Shown: in pieces, positions 8,061-15,168 of the stretch
Numbering within the stretch: the stretch's first letter is position 1
Layout of the letters: each line of letters begins with the position of its first letter
Assembly (NCBI GenBank): GCA_946479985.1
Contig: CAMLIF010000050.1
Coordinates: 1 to 26,181 of the forward strand
DNA length: 26,181 bases
Origin: an uncultured Flavobacteriales bacterium
GTDB taxonomy: Bacteria; Bacteroidota; Bacteroidia; Flavobacteriales; Crocinitomicaceae
Reading direction: 5' to 3'
Made by a program: the position numbers and the translations under genes
Notes under the pieces: generated by a model
Databases searched by the model: none
What the model saw: the letters and a program-made list of their open reading frames with translations, nothing else
Told to the model about the DNA's origin: nothing

Positions 8061-9622
8061 TGAGATCGCTGCTACTAACAATGAGTTTACTGGTAATTGG
8101 TGGTTACCATGCTCAAACAAATTTGTGTAATAACAATGCCGCAGGTGAAATAATTCCTGGAGCTTCCTGTACTTACAGTATTTGGGATTCGGATGACAAT
8201 AATAATTACTGGACTTCAGCAGTTACCGACGGCTCTTGCAATGAAAGTACAAATGATGATGTCTGGGCCTGGTTCACCGCTGCTTCAACCACAACTACCA
8301 TTAACTATGATCCTTTTGGTACCGGAGATCCGATAGTTACAGTTTTTTCCGGAGCATGTTCAGCAACCGGAGTACCTGTTGCATGTGCTGACTTGGGTGG
8401 TTCCAGTGCAATAGAAACAATAACAATGTCAACAGTTCCCGGAACAGTTTACCATATTCGGATCCAAAATTTCAGTTCAAATGCCACTATGCTCGGTGAT
8501 CTTTGTGTTGTAGGAACTTCCGGAGGTGGGACAACAACTGCTTCTGACTGCTCTGCAGCGGTAAATGTTTGTACTGATCTGAGTTTTCAAATTGACCCAA
8601 ATGGTTTTGGGACGATTAATGAGATACCTGCTTCCGGAACTGTTTCGAATCCTGACACGAATCCCGGTAGTTCCAATATGGGTTGTTTATTAGTCGGAGA
8701 ATACAATTCTACCTGGATGATTGTGAACGTGGCAACTTCCGGATTACTGGAATTTACGATTGGAGCAGGAGGAGCTCAGGCCGGGTATTACGATTGGATC
8801 ATGTATCCTTATTCCGGAGCAGCAACCTGTGCAGCTATTCAGGCAAATACAATTGCGCCGGTTCGTTGTAACTGGAATTTAGTGGATAACGGAGGAACGG
8901 GAGTGGTTGCATCTGTTCCGTCTGGCGGAGATCCGGGAAATTATGAGCCGCCACTGGCAGTTACCGGCGGACAGCAATATTTGATTTGTTTTTCGAATTA
9001 CAGTAATTCAAATACTTCGGTTCCCCTAAACTTTTTAACCGGTGCAGGAGATGCGGGAGTTAGCTGTACACCGCTAGGCTTCAAATTGACAGATCTTTTA
9101 GTGGAATGTTTGGATGATTTCAGAGCAATTTCATGGAAAGTTCCGGTAGAAAACAATATTTCTACAATGACATTGCAAAAAAGCAGAGATGGTGCTAACT
9201 GGGAAAGTTTACAATCCTATACCAACGGAGAAGTAGGTTCGGATAACTTTATGAAATTCAATTATTATGACCAATCTGAGACAAATGTTCTTGGATATTA
9301 CCGTGTGAAACAAACGTTGGACGATGGTGAAATTGCATTCACAAATGTGATTTCGGGTGATTGTAATTTAGAGGATGACAAACTTATGGTTTATCCGAAT
9401 CCTGCAAATGATCTGTTGACTGTTGAATATCAATCTTTGAATGGCTCGGTATTGGAGTTTTACAACTTGGCAGGGGAAAAAGTTTACCAGGTAAGTGTAC
9501 CTTCAGCGGAAAACGGATTGAAACTTCAGGTCAATATTGCTGAAGTGAAAAATGGAATTTACATTTTGAAAATGGTGTTGGGTGACGAAGCGGTTACACA
9601 GAAAATCGTTGTAAGCCACTAA
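8060..9622 (+). CDS. T9SS-exported, disulfide-rich surface protein with type A sorting domain
   Basis: This 520-residue protein has a signal peptide (1-19, ending YHA before Gln) and a canonical T9SS type A C-terminal domain over about the last 80 residues (MVYPNPANDLLTVEYQ to NGIYILKMVLGDEAVTQKIV). It should cross the outer membrane through the type IX system and be anchored or released. Between lie two similar-looking beta-rich modules (about 20-150 and 160-335), each with several cysteines and many Gly/Ser/Thr, then an Fn3-like segment (about 340-430, AISWKVPVENN, YYRVKQ). No catalytic motif is visible, so adhesion or matrix roles are only a guess. It is coupled to the preceding small protein and converges with the next gene, overlapping it by 4 bases. 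Confidence 0.88.
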   Translation: MRSLLLTMSLLVIGGYHAQTNLCNNNAAGEIIPGASCTYSIWDSDDNNNYWTSAVTDGSCNESTNDDVWAWFTAASTTTTINYDPFGTGDPIVTVFSGACSATGVPVACADLGGSSAIETITMSTVPGTVYHIRIQNFSSNATMLGDLCVVGTSGGGTTTASDCSAAVNVCTDLSFQIDPNGFGTINEIPASGTVSNPDTNPGSSNMGCLLVGEYNSTWMIVNVATSGLLEFTIGAGGAQAGYYDWIMYPYSGAATCAAIQANTIAPVRCNWNLVDNGGTGVVASVPSGGDPGNYEPPLAVTGGQQYLICFSNYSNSNTSVPLNFLTGAGDAGVSCTPLGFKLTDLLVECLDDFRAISWKVPVENNISTMTLQKSRDGANWESLQSYTNGEVGSDNFMKFNYYDQSETNVLGYYRVKQTLDDGEIAFTNVISGDCNLEDDKLMVYPNPANDLLTVEYQSLNGSVLEFYNLAGEKVYQVSVPSAENGLKLQVNIAEVKNGIYILKMVLGDEAVTQKIVVSH

Positions 9623-10131
9623 TCCTCTTTCCCGAGTAAATATCTGAAAGTAACTGTTTTTGGATTCGAGTTCAAAAGCCGTTTAAACAATTCCTGTGTT
9701 CGTTCCAGCTGTTTCAATTCACTTTTTGGTTGTGAAATATGATTCAGTATGTAACGCTGCATCCCGGGCTTTAACAGGTCGAAATACGCTTTTGATTCAG
9801 GGACTTGTTCCCAGTATATCAGACAGACTTCTGAAACTTCAACTCCGTATTTGGATTCATCTTTTTCAAGAGAAATATGCACTTCATCGAACAATGTTTT
9901 GCCAACTTCTTTTAAACGTTTCTGTTGAACGGTAATGAGTCCGGAACCTTCGCCCAAAGCCAGTATTCCGCATTGCCAGCTGATCTTGTTGTCAAGCGTA
10001 ATAATTAGCCGCTGATTAAAATCTCCTTTTTCTTTTCTACCAGGTAATAGTGCGAGAATATGTGGTGGAACTTCAACGTACCAATACTTCAATGCATCGA
10101 GCGCCTCTACCGTTGTGGAATAACTGATCAT
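9619..10131 (-). CDS. DUF1905/YdeI (OmdA)-like protein
   Basis: This 170-residue cytoplasmic protein combines an N-terminal DUF1905-like beta domain (about 1-85: KYWYVEVPPHILALLPG, GDFNQRLIITLDNKISWQCGILALGEGSGLITV) with a C-terminal YdeI/OmdA segment (ESKAYFDLLKPGMQRYILNHI, then KSELKQLERTQELFKRLL). The biochemical role of this family is unknown to me; the bacteriocin-protection label used for some members rests on little. I prefer the ATG at 10131; a TTG six codons upstream (10149) lies inside a terminator hairpin. The start codon directly follows that terminator's T run, so no Shine-Dalgarno is possible. The 3' end overlaps the T9SS cargo gene tail to tail by 4 bases. Confidence 0.82.
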   Translation of the reverse strand: MISYSTTVEALDALKYWYVEVPPHILALLPGRKEKGDFNQRLIITLDNKISWQCGILALGEGSGLITVQQKRLKEVGKTLFDEVHISLEKDESKYGVEVSEVCLIYWEQVPESKAYFDLLKPGMQRYILNHISQPKSELKQLERTQELFKRLLNSNPKTVTFRYLLGKED

Positions 10132-10164
10132 AAAAAAAACTTGCTGCAAATTACAACAAGTTTT
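10132..10164 (-). terminator. Strong rho-independent terminator after the vWA gene
   Basis: On the minus strand AAAACTTG (10157-10164) pairs with CAAGTTTT (10136-10143), and the helix can extend inward past one mismatch. A run of eight Ts (10132-10139) follows. It lies 26 bases past the vWA stop codon. The T run ends exactly at the ATG of the DUF1905/YdeI gene. The hairpin loop holds TAATTTG, one base short of the -7 consensus. Confidence 0.8.
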
Positions 10165-10189
10165 CTCAGATATGATCCTATCCGGATGG

Positions 10190-11329
10190 TTATTCAGTGG
10201 TATATCCTTTTTTTGATGCCGTAACGTTCATCGATTTAATGATACTTGTTCCCAAATCTTCTTCACCTTTGTCCAATGCGCGTTTGGCCATCTCATCAGC
10301 AATAAACTGCTCCCGTTTCTTCGCCAATTCATTGATTTCTGATTGGTATTTTTCACGCTCAGCCAATTTATCGTTCACCATTTTCTCTTTTTCTTCTGCC
10401 GATTTGTTCCGCATTTCCTCCGGAAGTTCTTCTTCTTTCAACTTCAAAATAACAGTCGAATCTGCTTTATAAGCATCTACTAAATCCCAGCTGCTGTTGT
10501 TGTAGTTGTAGTTGTAGTTTGATTTCGATATGGCGCGCTCTGTTATTGCACTTTGACCTTTCGATGACGCTTTTTTGTCTTCTTCGAGCTGTTTACTTCC
10601 TTTTACGTTCCCGTTTAATCCATAAGAGATGTAGGTTGAATTCATCGATACATTCTGAGTGCTAATGATGGAATCATAAGGCGTAGAAATCTGTTGAATT
10701 TCCTTATTCGAATCGATGTTGAAGTAATTTCCCTGAGCAAGCATGGCACCATCGTACCAAAACTCGCGAACACCCTGATCATACGGTCCGCAGTAGATGG
10801 TGTTTACAACTACACCGCTGTTAGCGGCATCGAACAAAATCTTTTTGTAATCGTCTTTTCCCTGGTTAAAAGGCTCATTTCCGGCAATGTAAATGAGTTT
10901 CACGTCTTCCGGCACAGTTGACCATTTCAAATCCGTCAGACTTTTTTTGATCACCGTAGCACAATATTCTTCACCGCCGTTGGTTCTGAGGGCAAACAGT
11001 TTTTCAGAAATAGAATCGAGATCGCTTATCAGGTCAAATTGCTGGCGAACAAAATCACTGGTTGTGATACCGTCGTTTCCGTAATCGTATAGTGAAATTT
11101 CCAGCCTTGGACTTTCACCGTTCATTTTGAGCTTGCTTGCTGCGTTAACAATTTGCCAGATCACAGATTTTGCCTGTTCGATTAAACCGTCCATGCTGCT
11201 GGAAGTGTCGAATAAAATAGCTATTTGAACTTTGTTTTTACCAACAACCGGCTGATTGACAAGTGGAGATTGCGCGAACAGACTTGTGGAAAATGTCAGA
11301 GCAATAACTGTTTGGAAAAATGCTTTCAT
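10190..11329 (-). CDS. Secreted von Willebrand factor A domain protein with charged helical tail
   Basis: The 379-residue product has a signal peptide (1-19, SLFA before Gln20) and a vWA domain of about 200 residues. The metal-binding MIDAS motif is intact as D41-T-S43-S-S45, with TNGGEEYC and YIAGNEPF as later loop elements. Such domains bind protein partners through a metal ion. Residues about 250-300 form a low-complexity linker with an NYNYNYNN repeat. The tail of about 80 residues is a highly charged helix, probably coiled coil (EEEKEKMVNDKLAEREKYQ-like). I chose the ATG at 11329 because it starts the signal peptide; the ATG at 11359 lies in the promoter. Location is periplasm or surface; partner and role are unknown. 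It is bracketed by inverted repeats and looks monocistronic. Confidence 0.88.
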   Translation of the reverse strand: MKAFFQTVIALTFSTSLFAQSPLVNQPVVGKNKVQIAILFDTSSSMDGLIEQAKSVIWQIVNAASKLKMNGESPRLEISLYDYGNDGITTSDFVRQQFDLISDLDSISEKLFALRTNGGEEYCATVIKKSLTDLKWSTVPEDVKLIYIAGNEPFNQGKDDYKKILFDAANSGVVVNTIYCGPYDQGVREFWYDGAMLAQGNYFNIDSNKEIQQISTPYDSIISTQNVSMNSTYISYGLNGNVKGSKQLEEDKKASSKGQSAITERAISKSNYNYNYNNSSWDLVDAYKADSTVILKLKEEELPEEMRNKSAEEKEKMVNDKLAEREKYQSEINELAKKREQFIADEMAKRALDKGEEDLGTSIIKSMNVTASKKGYTTE

Positions 11330-11351
11330 AAGAATCGATTTGTGGTTGTTA

Positions 11352-11359
11352 CAAACCAA
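11352..11359 (-). promoter_or_regulatory. Candidate -7 element of the vWA gene
   Basis: The minus strand reads TTGGTTTG, one mismatch from TAnnTTTG, about 22 bases before the ATG at 11329. A TTTG (11383-11386, read on the minus strand) lies 23 bases upstream, slightly further than the usual 19-21. Confidence 0.4.
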
Positions 11360-11398
11360 TTCCGGAAAAGTTCAATTCAATTCAAAATCTGAAAGCCG

Positions 11399-11451
11399 AA
11401 AAGGAGGAAAGGCCACTGAGTCCGCCGCGGCGGAAAGTACTTTCCTCTTTT
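11399..11451. repeat. Nested inverted repeat with GC-rich core between lipoprotein and vWA genes
   Basis: The outer arms GAGGAAAG (11404-11411) and CTTTCCTC (11440-11447) pair, and flanking AAAA/TTTT extend the helix with one bulged G. In the centre is a perfect 14-bp palindrome, TCCGCCGCGGCGGA (11421-11434), far richer in GC than its surroundings. On the minus strand it follows the lipoprotein gene by 20 bases and is followed by TTTT, so it may be a terminator. The core looks like a dispersed repeat unit, which I cannot check. Confidence 0.7.
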
Positions 11452-11470
11452 AACTTTTGGCTATTGCCGT

Positions 11471-11971
11471 TTATCTTATTTCCCTATCGTCTTTAGGCTC
11501 TAATTCGGTTTTTTTGTCACGAAGTAACTTTAGTAAATCTGCAATTTCAGGAACATCCGTGTACGCATCAAAAGTCACTTTTTTGGTTCCGCTTTTTGAT
11601 GTAACGATAATGTACTCCGAACCTCTGTCAGCACAATCAGGACATCCGATTACTTCTGCTAATTCGTTCCATTTACTTGATTTCAAAGCAGTTGTTAATA
11701 CTTTGAACTCTGCTGCTGTAAAACTAAAATTTTGAACTTTGGCCGGATTTCGAATGGTGTCCCAAGATCTATCTGTCTTCACAATGCCGGTTGGAGTGTA
11801 TTCTTCTTCGTGAATACAATATCCGCGGCACATGCCGAAACTGGTTCCGTGTGTGATAGATAAAATTTCTCCCTTCGTTGTTGCCGAAGTAGAACCGTCT
11901 GCATTTTTGGGTGTTTTACAACTTACCATTAAACTGCTTAATCCCAGGAAAAGAACAAAATACTTGATCAT
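11471..11971 (-). CDS. Lipoprotein, DUF6438-like
   Basis: A 166-residue protein with a lipoprotein signal peptide: MIKYFVLFLGLSSLMVS, then Cys18 (lipobox MVSC). The mature part starts with a flexible Lys/Ser/Thr segment, then has SFGMCRGYCIHEEEYTPTG, which fits the CxGxC start of DUF6438 proteins found in Bacteroidota. Later features are IGCPDCADRG and a beta-hairpin ending (IVTSKSGTKKVTFD), with a charged C-terminal helix. The CRGYC and CPDC pairs may form disulfides. It is probably anchored in the outer or inner membrane facing the periplasm. Function is unknown. Upstream, TAACTTCA is only a poor -7 match. It is divergent from recF. Confidence 0.8.
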   Translation of the reverse strand: MIKYFVLFLGLSSLMVSCKTPKNADGSTSATTKGEILSITHGTSFGMCRGYCIHEEEYTPTGIVKTDRSWDTIRNPAKVQNFSFTAAEFKVLTTALKSSKWNELAEVIGCPDCADRGSEYIIVTSKSGTKKVTFDAYTDVPEIADLLKLLRDKKTELEPKDDREIR

Positions 11972-12118
11972 GATTTCTTATTTTGAAGATGAAGTTACAA
12001 TTATTTTGCCAAGACGATTAGGAAGCAAAGCCGAAAGAGAAAAAGAGAAAAAGTCTTACACGGAAGGAGTAAAGTCTATCAGGCACTTCCTTGTTTAATC
12101 TTTAGCTCTTTGAATTTC

Positions 12119-12148
12119 TTTCCTCTTTCCGTTTTTCCTCTTTTCCTC
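12119..12148 (+). repeat. Pyrimidine-only imperfect tandem repeat in the recF promoter
   Basis: Units TTTCCTC (12119-12125), then after a variant unit TTTTCCTC (12133-12140) and TTTTCCTC (12141-12148) stand in tandem on the plus strand. They sit immediately upstream of the recF -7 element, where spacer and -33 should be. A purine tract at about 12021-12050 could pair with it imperfectly. Confidence 0.6.
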
Positions 12149-12152
12149 TTTG

Positions 12153-12160
12153 TATCTTTG
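12153..12160 (+). promoter_or_regulatory. -7 element of recF, near-leaderless start
   Basis: TATCTTTG matches TAnnTTTG perfectly and ends only four bases before the recF ATG (12165). Since transcription starts a few bases past this element, the mRNA would have almost no leader. A further TTTG (12149-12152) abuts it. Confidence 0.6.
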
Positions 12161-12164
12161 CACC

Positions 12165-13247
12165 ATGCATATTGAATCGTTAACGCTGGTAAATTTCAGA
12201 AATCACTCCGACCGGAAGCTTCTGTTTGAACCCGGTGTTAATTGCATTATTGGTTCTAACGGAATTGGAAAAACAAATGTTCTGGATGCCGTTTACTACC
12301 TGAGTATGTGTCGTTCTTATTTGAATCCAACCGACCGGCAGAACATTGCTTTCAACGAGCAGTTTTTTGTGGTTCAGGGCAATTGGATCAAAAATGAGTC
12401 GGAATATGTTTTGCACTGCGGGGTGAAACTCGGACACAAGAAAAGCTTTAAAAAGAATAAGAAGGAATATTCCCGAATGGCCGATCATATTGGCCAGTTT
12501 CCGGTGGTGATGATTTCTCCGTACGACGTTGATCTGATAAAAGAAGGCTCTGAAGTAAGACGACGCTGGATTGATGGAATTATTTCGCAATTCGATGCCG
12601 CATACCTTTCAACACTTCAGCGCTACAATAAAGTGCTCGATCAGCGAAATGCTTTGCTGAAACATCAGTTCGAAAACGGTTTTTTTCAACGCGAGCCATT
12701 GGAGATTTGGGATGAGCAATTGGTGAAGTATGCGAATGAAATCCATTTGAAACGAAGAGAATTTATCAGTGAGTTTACGCCTCTGTTTCAACAGTTCTAT
12801 TCTGTTTTATCGAATAAGAGAGAAGTTGTTGCTTTGGCCTACGAATCACAAATGAATGAGGGAAATCTAAACGAGTTATTGGTTCAGGCCTATCCCCGGG
12901 ATTCTCGCTCAACACATACTTCCGTTGGTGCTCACAAAGACGATCTGCTTTTCCAGTTAGATGATCAGCCGGTGAAGAAATTTGGTTCTCAGGGACAGCA
13001 GAAATGTTACCTGATTGCATTGAAACTGGCTCAGTTCGCCTGGTTGAAAGATCATTTGCAGCAAACTCCGGTGTTGCTCCTCGACGATATTTTTGATAAA
13101 TTAGACAACGAAAGAGTTGCTCAGCTTATGCGTATGGTTTCTGACCAGTTGTTTGCACAAGTTTTGGTAACGGACACCGATGAAGACCGTGTTACGCGGA
13201 TTTTTTCAAGTATAAATATAAACCCGAACCTCATTAACTTCGAATGA
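12165..13247 (+). CDS. recF: DNA replication and repair protein RecF
   Basis: RecF is an SMC/Rad50-like ATPase that, with RecO and RecR, helps load RecA at single-strand gaps. The 360-residue product has Walker A GSNGIGKT (30-37), the ABC signature-like GSQGQQK late in the protein, Walker B VLLLDDIFDKLD (about 303-314) and the D-loop/switch region VTDTDED. N-terminal MHIESLTLVNFRNH is typical. Length is normal. I chose the ATG at 12165; a TTG at 12150 would start inside the promoter. The last four bases overlap the start of the DUF721 gene (ATGA), so translation is coupled. It is not near dnaA or dnaN within this window. Confidence 0.96.
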   Translation: MHIESLTLVNFRNHSDRKLLFEPGVNCIIGSNGIGKTNVLDAVYYLSMCRSYLNPTDRQNIAFNEQFFVVQGNWIKNESEYVLHCGVKLGHKKSFKKNKKEYSRMADHIGQFPVVMISPYDVDLIKEGSEVRRRWIDGIISQFDAAYLSTLQRYNKVLDQRNALLKHQFENGFFQREPLEIWDEQLVKYANEIHLKRREFISEFTPLFQQFYSVLSNKREVVALAYESQMNEGNLNELLVQAYPRDSRSTHTSVGAHKDDLLFQLDDQPVKKFGSQGQQKCYLIALKLAQFAWLKDHLQQTPVLLLDDIFDKLDNERVAQLMRMVSDQLFAQVLVTDTDEDRVTRIFSSININPNLINFE

Positions 13248-13567
13248 AAAAAGACCCTACACGCTTCGACGACCGCATGCGCACTGGCGAATCTGCACCT
13301 TTGCAGGATGTGTTTTCCCGCATTCTTAAGGCATATCAGTGGGATAAAAAATACGATGAGCTGGAAGTTTTGGCTAAATGGGAAGAAATGATGGGAAAAG
13401 CTGTAGCTCAGCGAACAACCAGGCTTTCAGTTCAAAACCGGGTACTGATCATCGAATTAAATTCATCCGTCATGCGTGAAGAACTCCAATTCGGAAAAGA
13501 TGTGATTCTTCAACGCGTCAATCAAACCGCCGGAAAGTCTATTATAGACGACGTCTGGTTTAAGTAA
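13244..13567 (+). CDS. DUF721 protein, DciA-like helicase-loader family
   Basis: The 107-residue protein matches DUF721/DciA: a basic N-terminus, then a single compact domain of about 80 residues (LQDVFSRILKAYQWDKKYDELEVLAKWEEMMGKAV..., RLSVQNRVLIIELNSSVMREELQF). The strand-rich part with LxIELNSSVMREEL and the terminal DDVWFK are family hallmarks. DciA is the ancestral loader of the replicative helicase DnaB in bacteria lacking DnaC or DnaI. The function here is inferred from the domain and from coupling to recF (4-nt overlap). It is short compared with proteobacterial DciA, with only the KH-like domain. Confidence 0.82.
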   Translation: MKKDPTRFDDRMRTGESAPLQDVFSRILKAYQWDKKYDELEVLAKWEEMMGKAVAQRTTRLSVQNRVLIIELNSSVMREELQFGKDVILQRVNQTAGKSIIDDVWFK

Positions 13568-13574
13568 AGTCAAA

Positions 13575-13623
13575 AGAATTGAAAAAAGCTGACTGAGCGG
13601 AGTCGAAGTCAATTTTCAATTCT
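13575..13623. repeat. Long inverted repeat carrying a CTGAGCGGAGTCGAAG core, between dciA-like gene and panB
   Basis: Outer arms AGAATTGAAAA (13575-13585) and TTTTCAATTCT (13613-13623) are exact complements; inner arms TGACT (13590-13594) and AGTCA (13607-13611) continue the hairpin across a small asymmetric loop. The loop region carries CTGAGCGGAGTCGAAG (13593-13608), a motif I remember as a common dispersed sequence in Bacteroidota genomes. It starts 8 bases after the DUF721 stop codon and could end that transcript, although no long T run follows. Confidence 0.7.
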
Positions 13624-13624
13624 C

Positions 13625-13632
13625 TACTTTTG
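13625..13632 (+). promoter_or_regulatory. -7 element of the panB operon
   Basis: TACTTTTG is a perfect TAnnTTTG placed 15 bases before the panB ATG and directly against the right arm of the inverted repeat. Transcription would start at about 13636, giving a leader of about 12 bases. The hairpin occupies the position of the -33 element. Confidence 0.55.
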
Positions 13633-13647
13633 TTAAAATTTAAGAGC

Positions 13648-14463
13648 ATGTCTGTTCACAAAAACGTAAAACGCGTTACGACGAATGTTTTACAAGAAAT
13701 GAAAAATTCCGGAGAGAAAATATCCATGCTTACGGGTTACGATTTTTCTATGGCGCGAATCATTGATTCGGCCGGTATTGATATTATTTTGGTTGGTGAT
13801 TCCGCCTCAAATGTAATGGCTGGTCATGAAACCACTTTGCCGATTACATTGGATCAGATGATCTATCACGCTTCTTCAGTAGTTAGAGCCGTTGAACGCG
13901 CTTTGGTGGTTGTAGATATGCCTTTTGGTTCTTACCAGGGAAATTCAAAGGAAGCTTTGAATACTGCTATCCGAATTATGAAAGAATCGGGTGGACACGC
14001 AGTTAAGTTAGAAGGCGGACGAGAGATTATTGAATCGGTTAAACGTATTCTTACTGCCGGAATACCTGTTATGGGACATTTGGGGTTAACACCGCAGTCA
14101 ATCTATAAATTCGGTACTTACGTTGTAAGGGCGAAAGAAGAAGAAGAAGCACAACGATTGATAGAAGATGCTGTTGCTTTGGAAGAAGCAGGTTGTTTTG
14201 CCATTGTTTTGGAGAAAATTCCTGCGAAACTCGCAACGGAAGTTGCTTCCCAGGTTTCCATTCCTATTATTGGAATTGGTGCCGGTGGCGGTGTAGACGG
14301 ACAAGTGTTGGTAGTACATGATATGTTGGGAATCAACAACGAATTTCAACCGCGTTTTTTACGCAAGTACGCAAACCTGTATGAAGAAATGATGCAGGCT
14401 TTCCAGAAATACCATTCCGACGTCAAATCAGGAAGTTTCCCGAATCAAAACGAACAGTATTGA
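13648..14463 (+). CDS. panB: 3-methyl-2-oxobutanoate hydroxymethyltransferase
   Basis: PanB makes ketopantoate from 2-oxoisovalerate and 5,10-methylene-tetrahydrofolate, the first committed step to pantothenate and coenzyme A. The 271-residue TIM-barrel sequence contains the magnesium ligands D51 ([18 protein letters not shown]), D90 ([11 protein letters not shown]) and E122 (KLEGG), the catalytic Glu189 (VLEKIP), and the family motifs [10 protein letters not shown] and [15 protein letters not shown]. The ATG at 13648 is preferred to an in-frame TTG (13630) inside the promoter. Its stop codon overlaps the next start by one base (TGATG). No panC or panD is adjacent. Confidence 0.96.
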   Translation: MSVHKNVKRVTTNVLQEMKNSGEKISMLTGYDFSMARIIDSAGIDIILVGDSASNVMAGHETTLPITLDQMIYHASSVVRAVERALVVVDMPFGSYQGNSKEALNTAIRIMKESGGHAVKLEGGREIIESVKRILTAGIPVMGHLGLTPQSIYKFGTYVVRAKEEEEAQRLIEDAVALEEAGCFAIVLEKIPAKLATEVASQVSIPIIGIGAGGGVDGQVLVVHDMLGINNEFQPRFLRKYANLYEEMMQAFQKYHSDVKSGSFPNQNEQY

Positions 14464-15167
14464 TGGATCGGCCGCCATTCGAGGTAGTATTTGAAGACAA
14501 TCATTTGGTTTTGGTGAATAAACGCGCCGGAATCAATGTTCAGGGAGATATCTCGGGTGATGAACCGCTGGTAGAAATGGTTCGGACTTATATCAAAGAA
14601 AAATTCCAAAAACCTGGAAACGTTTTTTGCGGGTTAATTCACCGGTTAGACAGACCTGTGAGCGGCTTAATGGCTTTTGCCAGAACCAGCAAGGCTTTGG
14701 AGCGAATGAACAAACAATTTGCTGAGAAGCATCCCGAGAAAATCTATTGGGCGATTGTATGCAATCCACCGAAAGAAAAATCCGGTCATTTGATTCATCA
14801 CCTGGAACGAAACACCCAAAAGAACAAAACAATCGCTTATTCCAAACCGAATAAGAATACAAAAGAAGCAAGATTGTCATACCGCGAATTGTTTCAATCC
14901 GATCGTTACACCTTGCTGGAAGTGAAATTGGAAACCGGCCGCCATCATCAAATTCGCGCGCAGTTAGCATCTATTGGCTGTGTCATAAAAGGCGACTTGA
15001 AATACGGGGCTCCGCGTTCCAATCCGGATGGTTCCATTTCACTGCATGCGCGAAAACTAACTTTCAGTCACCCCACACGAACTGAAGAAACCATTTCGGT
15101 TGAAGCACTGGTTCCGCAGCACGATGAGCTTTGGAAATTTTTTGAGAAAAACTGTTGTAATCTATAA
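14463..15167 (+). CDS. RluA-family RNA pseudouridine synthase
   Basis: This enzyme isomerises uridine to pseudouridine in rRNA or tRNA. The 234-residue protein has the RluA catalytic motif HRLDRPVSG (60-68) with Asp63, the N-terminal PFEVVFEDNHLVLVNKRAG, and the later LLEVKLETGRHHQIRAQLASIG and SLHARKLTFSHP. There is no S4 domain at the N-terminus, so it is the short RluC/RluD-like type without the RNA-binding extension, similar in size to TruC and RluA. The target base cannot be told. It overlaps panB by one base and ends one base before the next gene. Confidence 0.93.
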   Translation: MDRPPFEVVFEDNHLVLVNKRAGINVQGDISGDEPLVEMVRTYIKEKFQKPGNVFCGLIHRLDRPVSGLMAFARTSKALERMNKQFAEKHPEKIYWAIVCNPPKEKSGHLIHHLERNTQKNKTIAYSKPNKNTKEARLSYRELFQSDRYTLLEVKLETGRHHQIRAQLASIGCVIKGDLKYGAPRSNPDGSISLHARKLTFSHPTRTEETISVEALVPQHDELWKFFEKNCCNL

Positions 15168-15168
15168 C

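Noticed and set aside
9619..11971. Possible defence or toxin-immunity island (vWA protein plus YdeI bacteriocin-protection-type protein)
   Set aside because: The vWA protein is secreted, the genes are separated by a terminator, and there are no ATPase, nuclease or toxin partners.
12165..13567. Possible replication origin beside recF
   Set aside because: No dnaA, dnaN or gyrB, no cluster of DnaA boxes and no AT-rich unwinding region seen; recF is often away from oriC in Bacteroidota.
14098..14349. Open frames antisense to panB
   Set aside because: They are mirror frames of a clearly coding, conserved gene, with no start context or family likeness.
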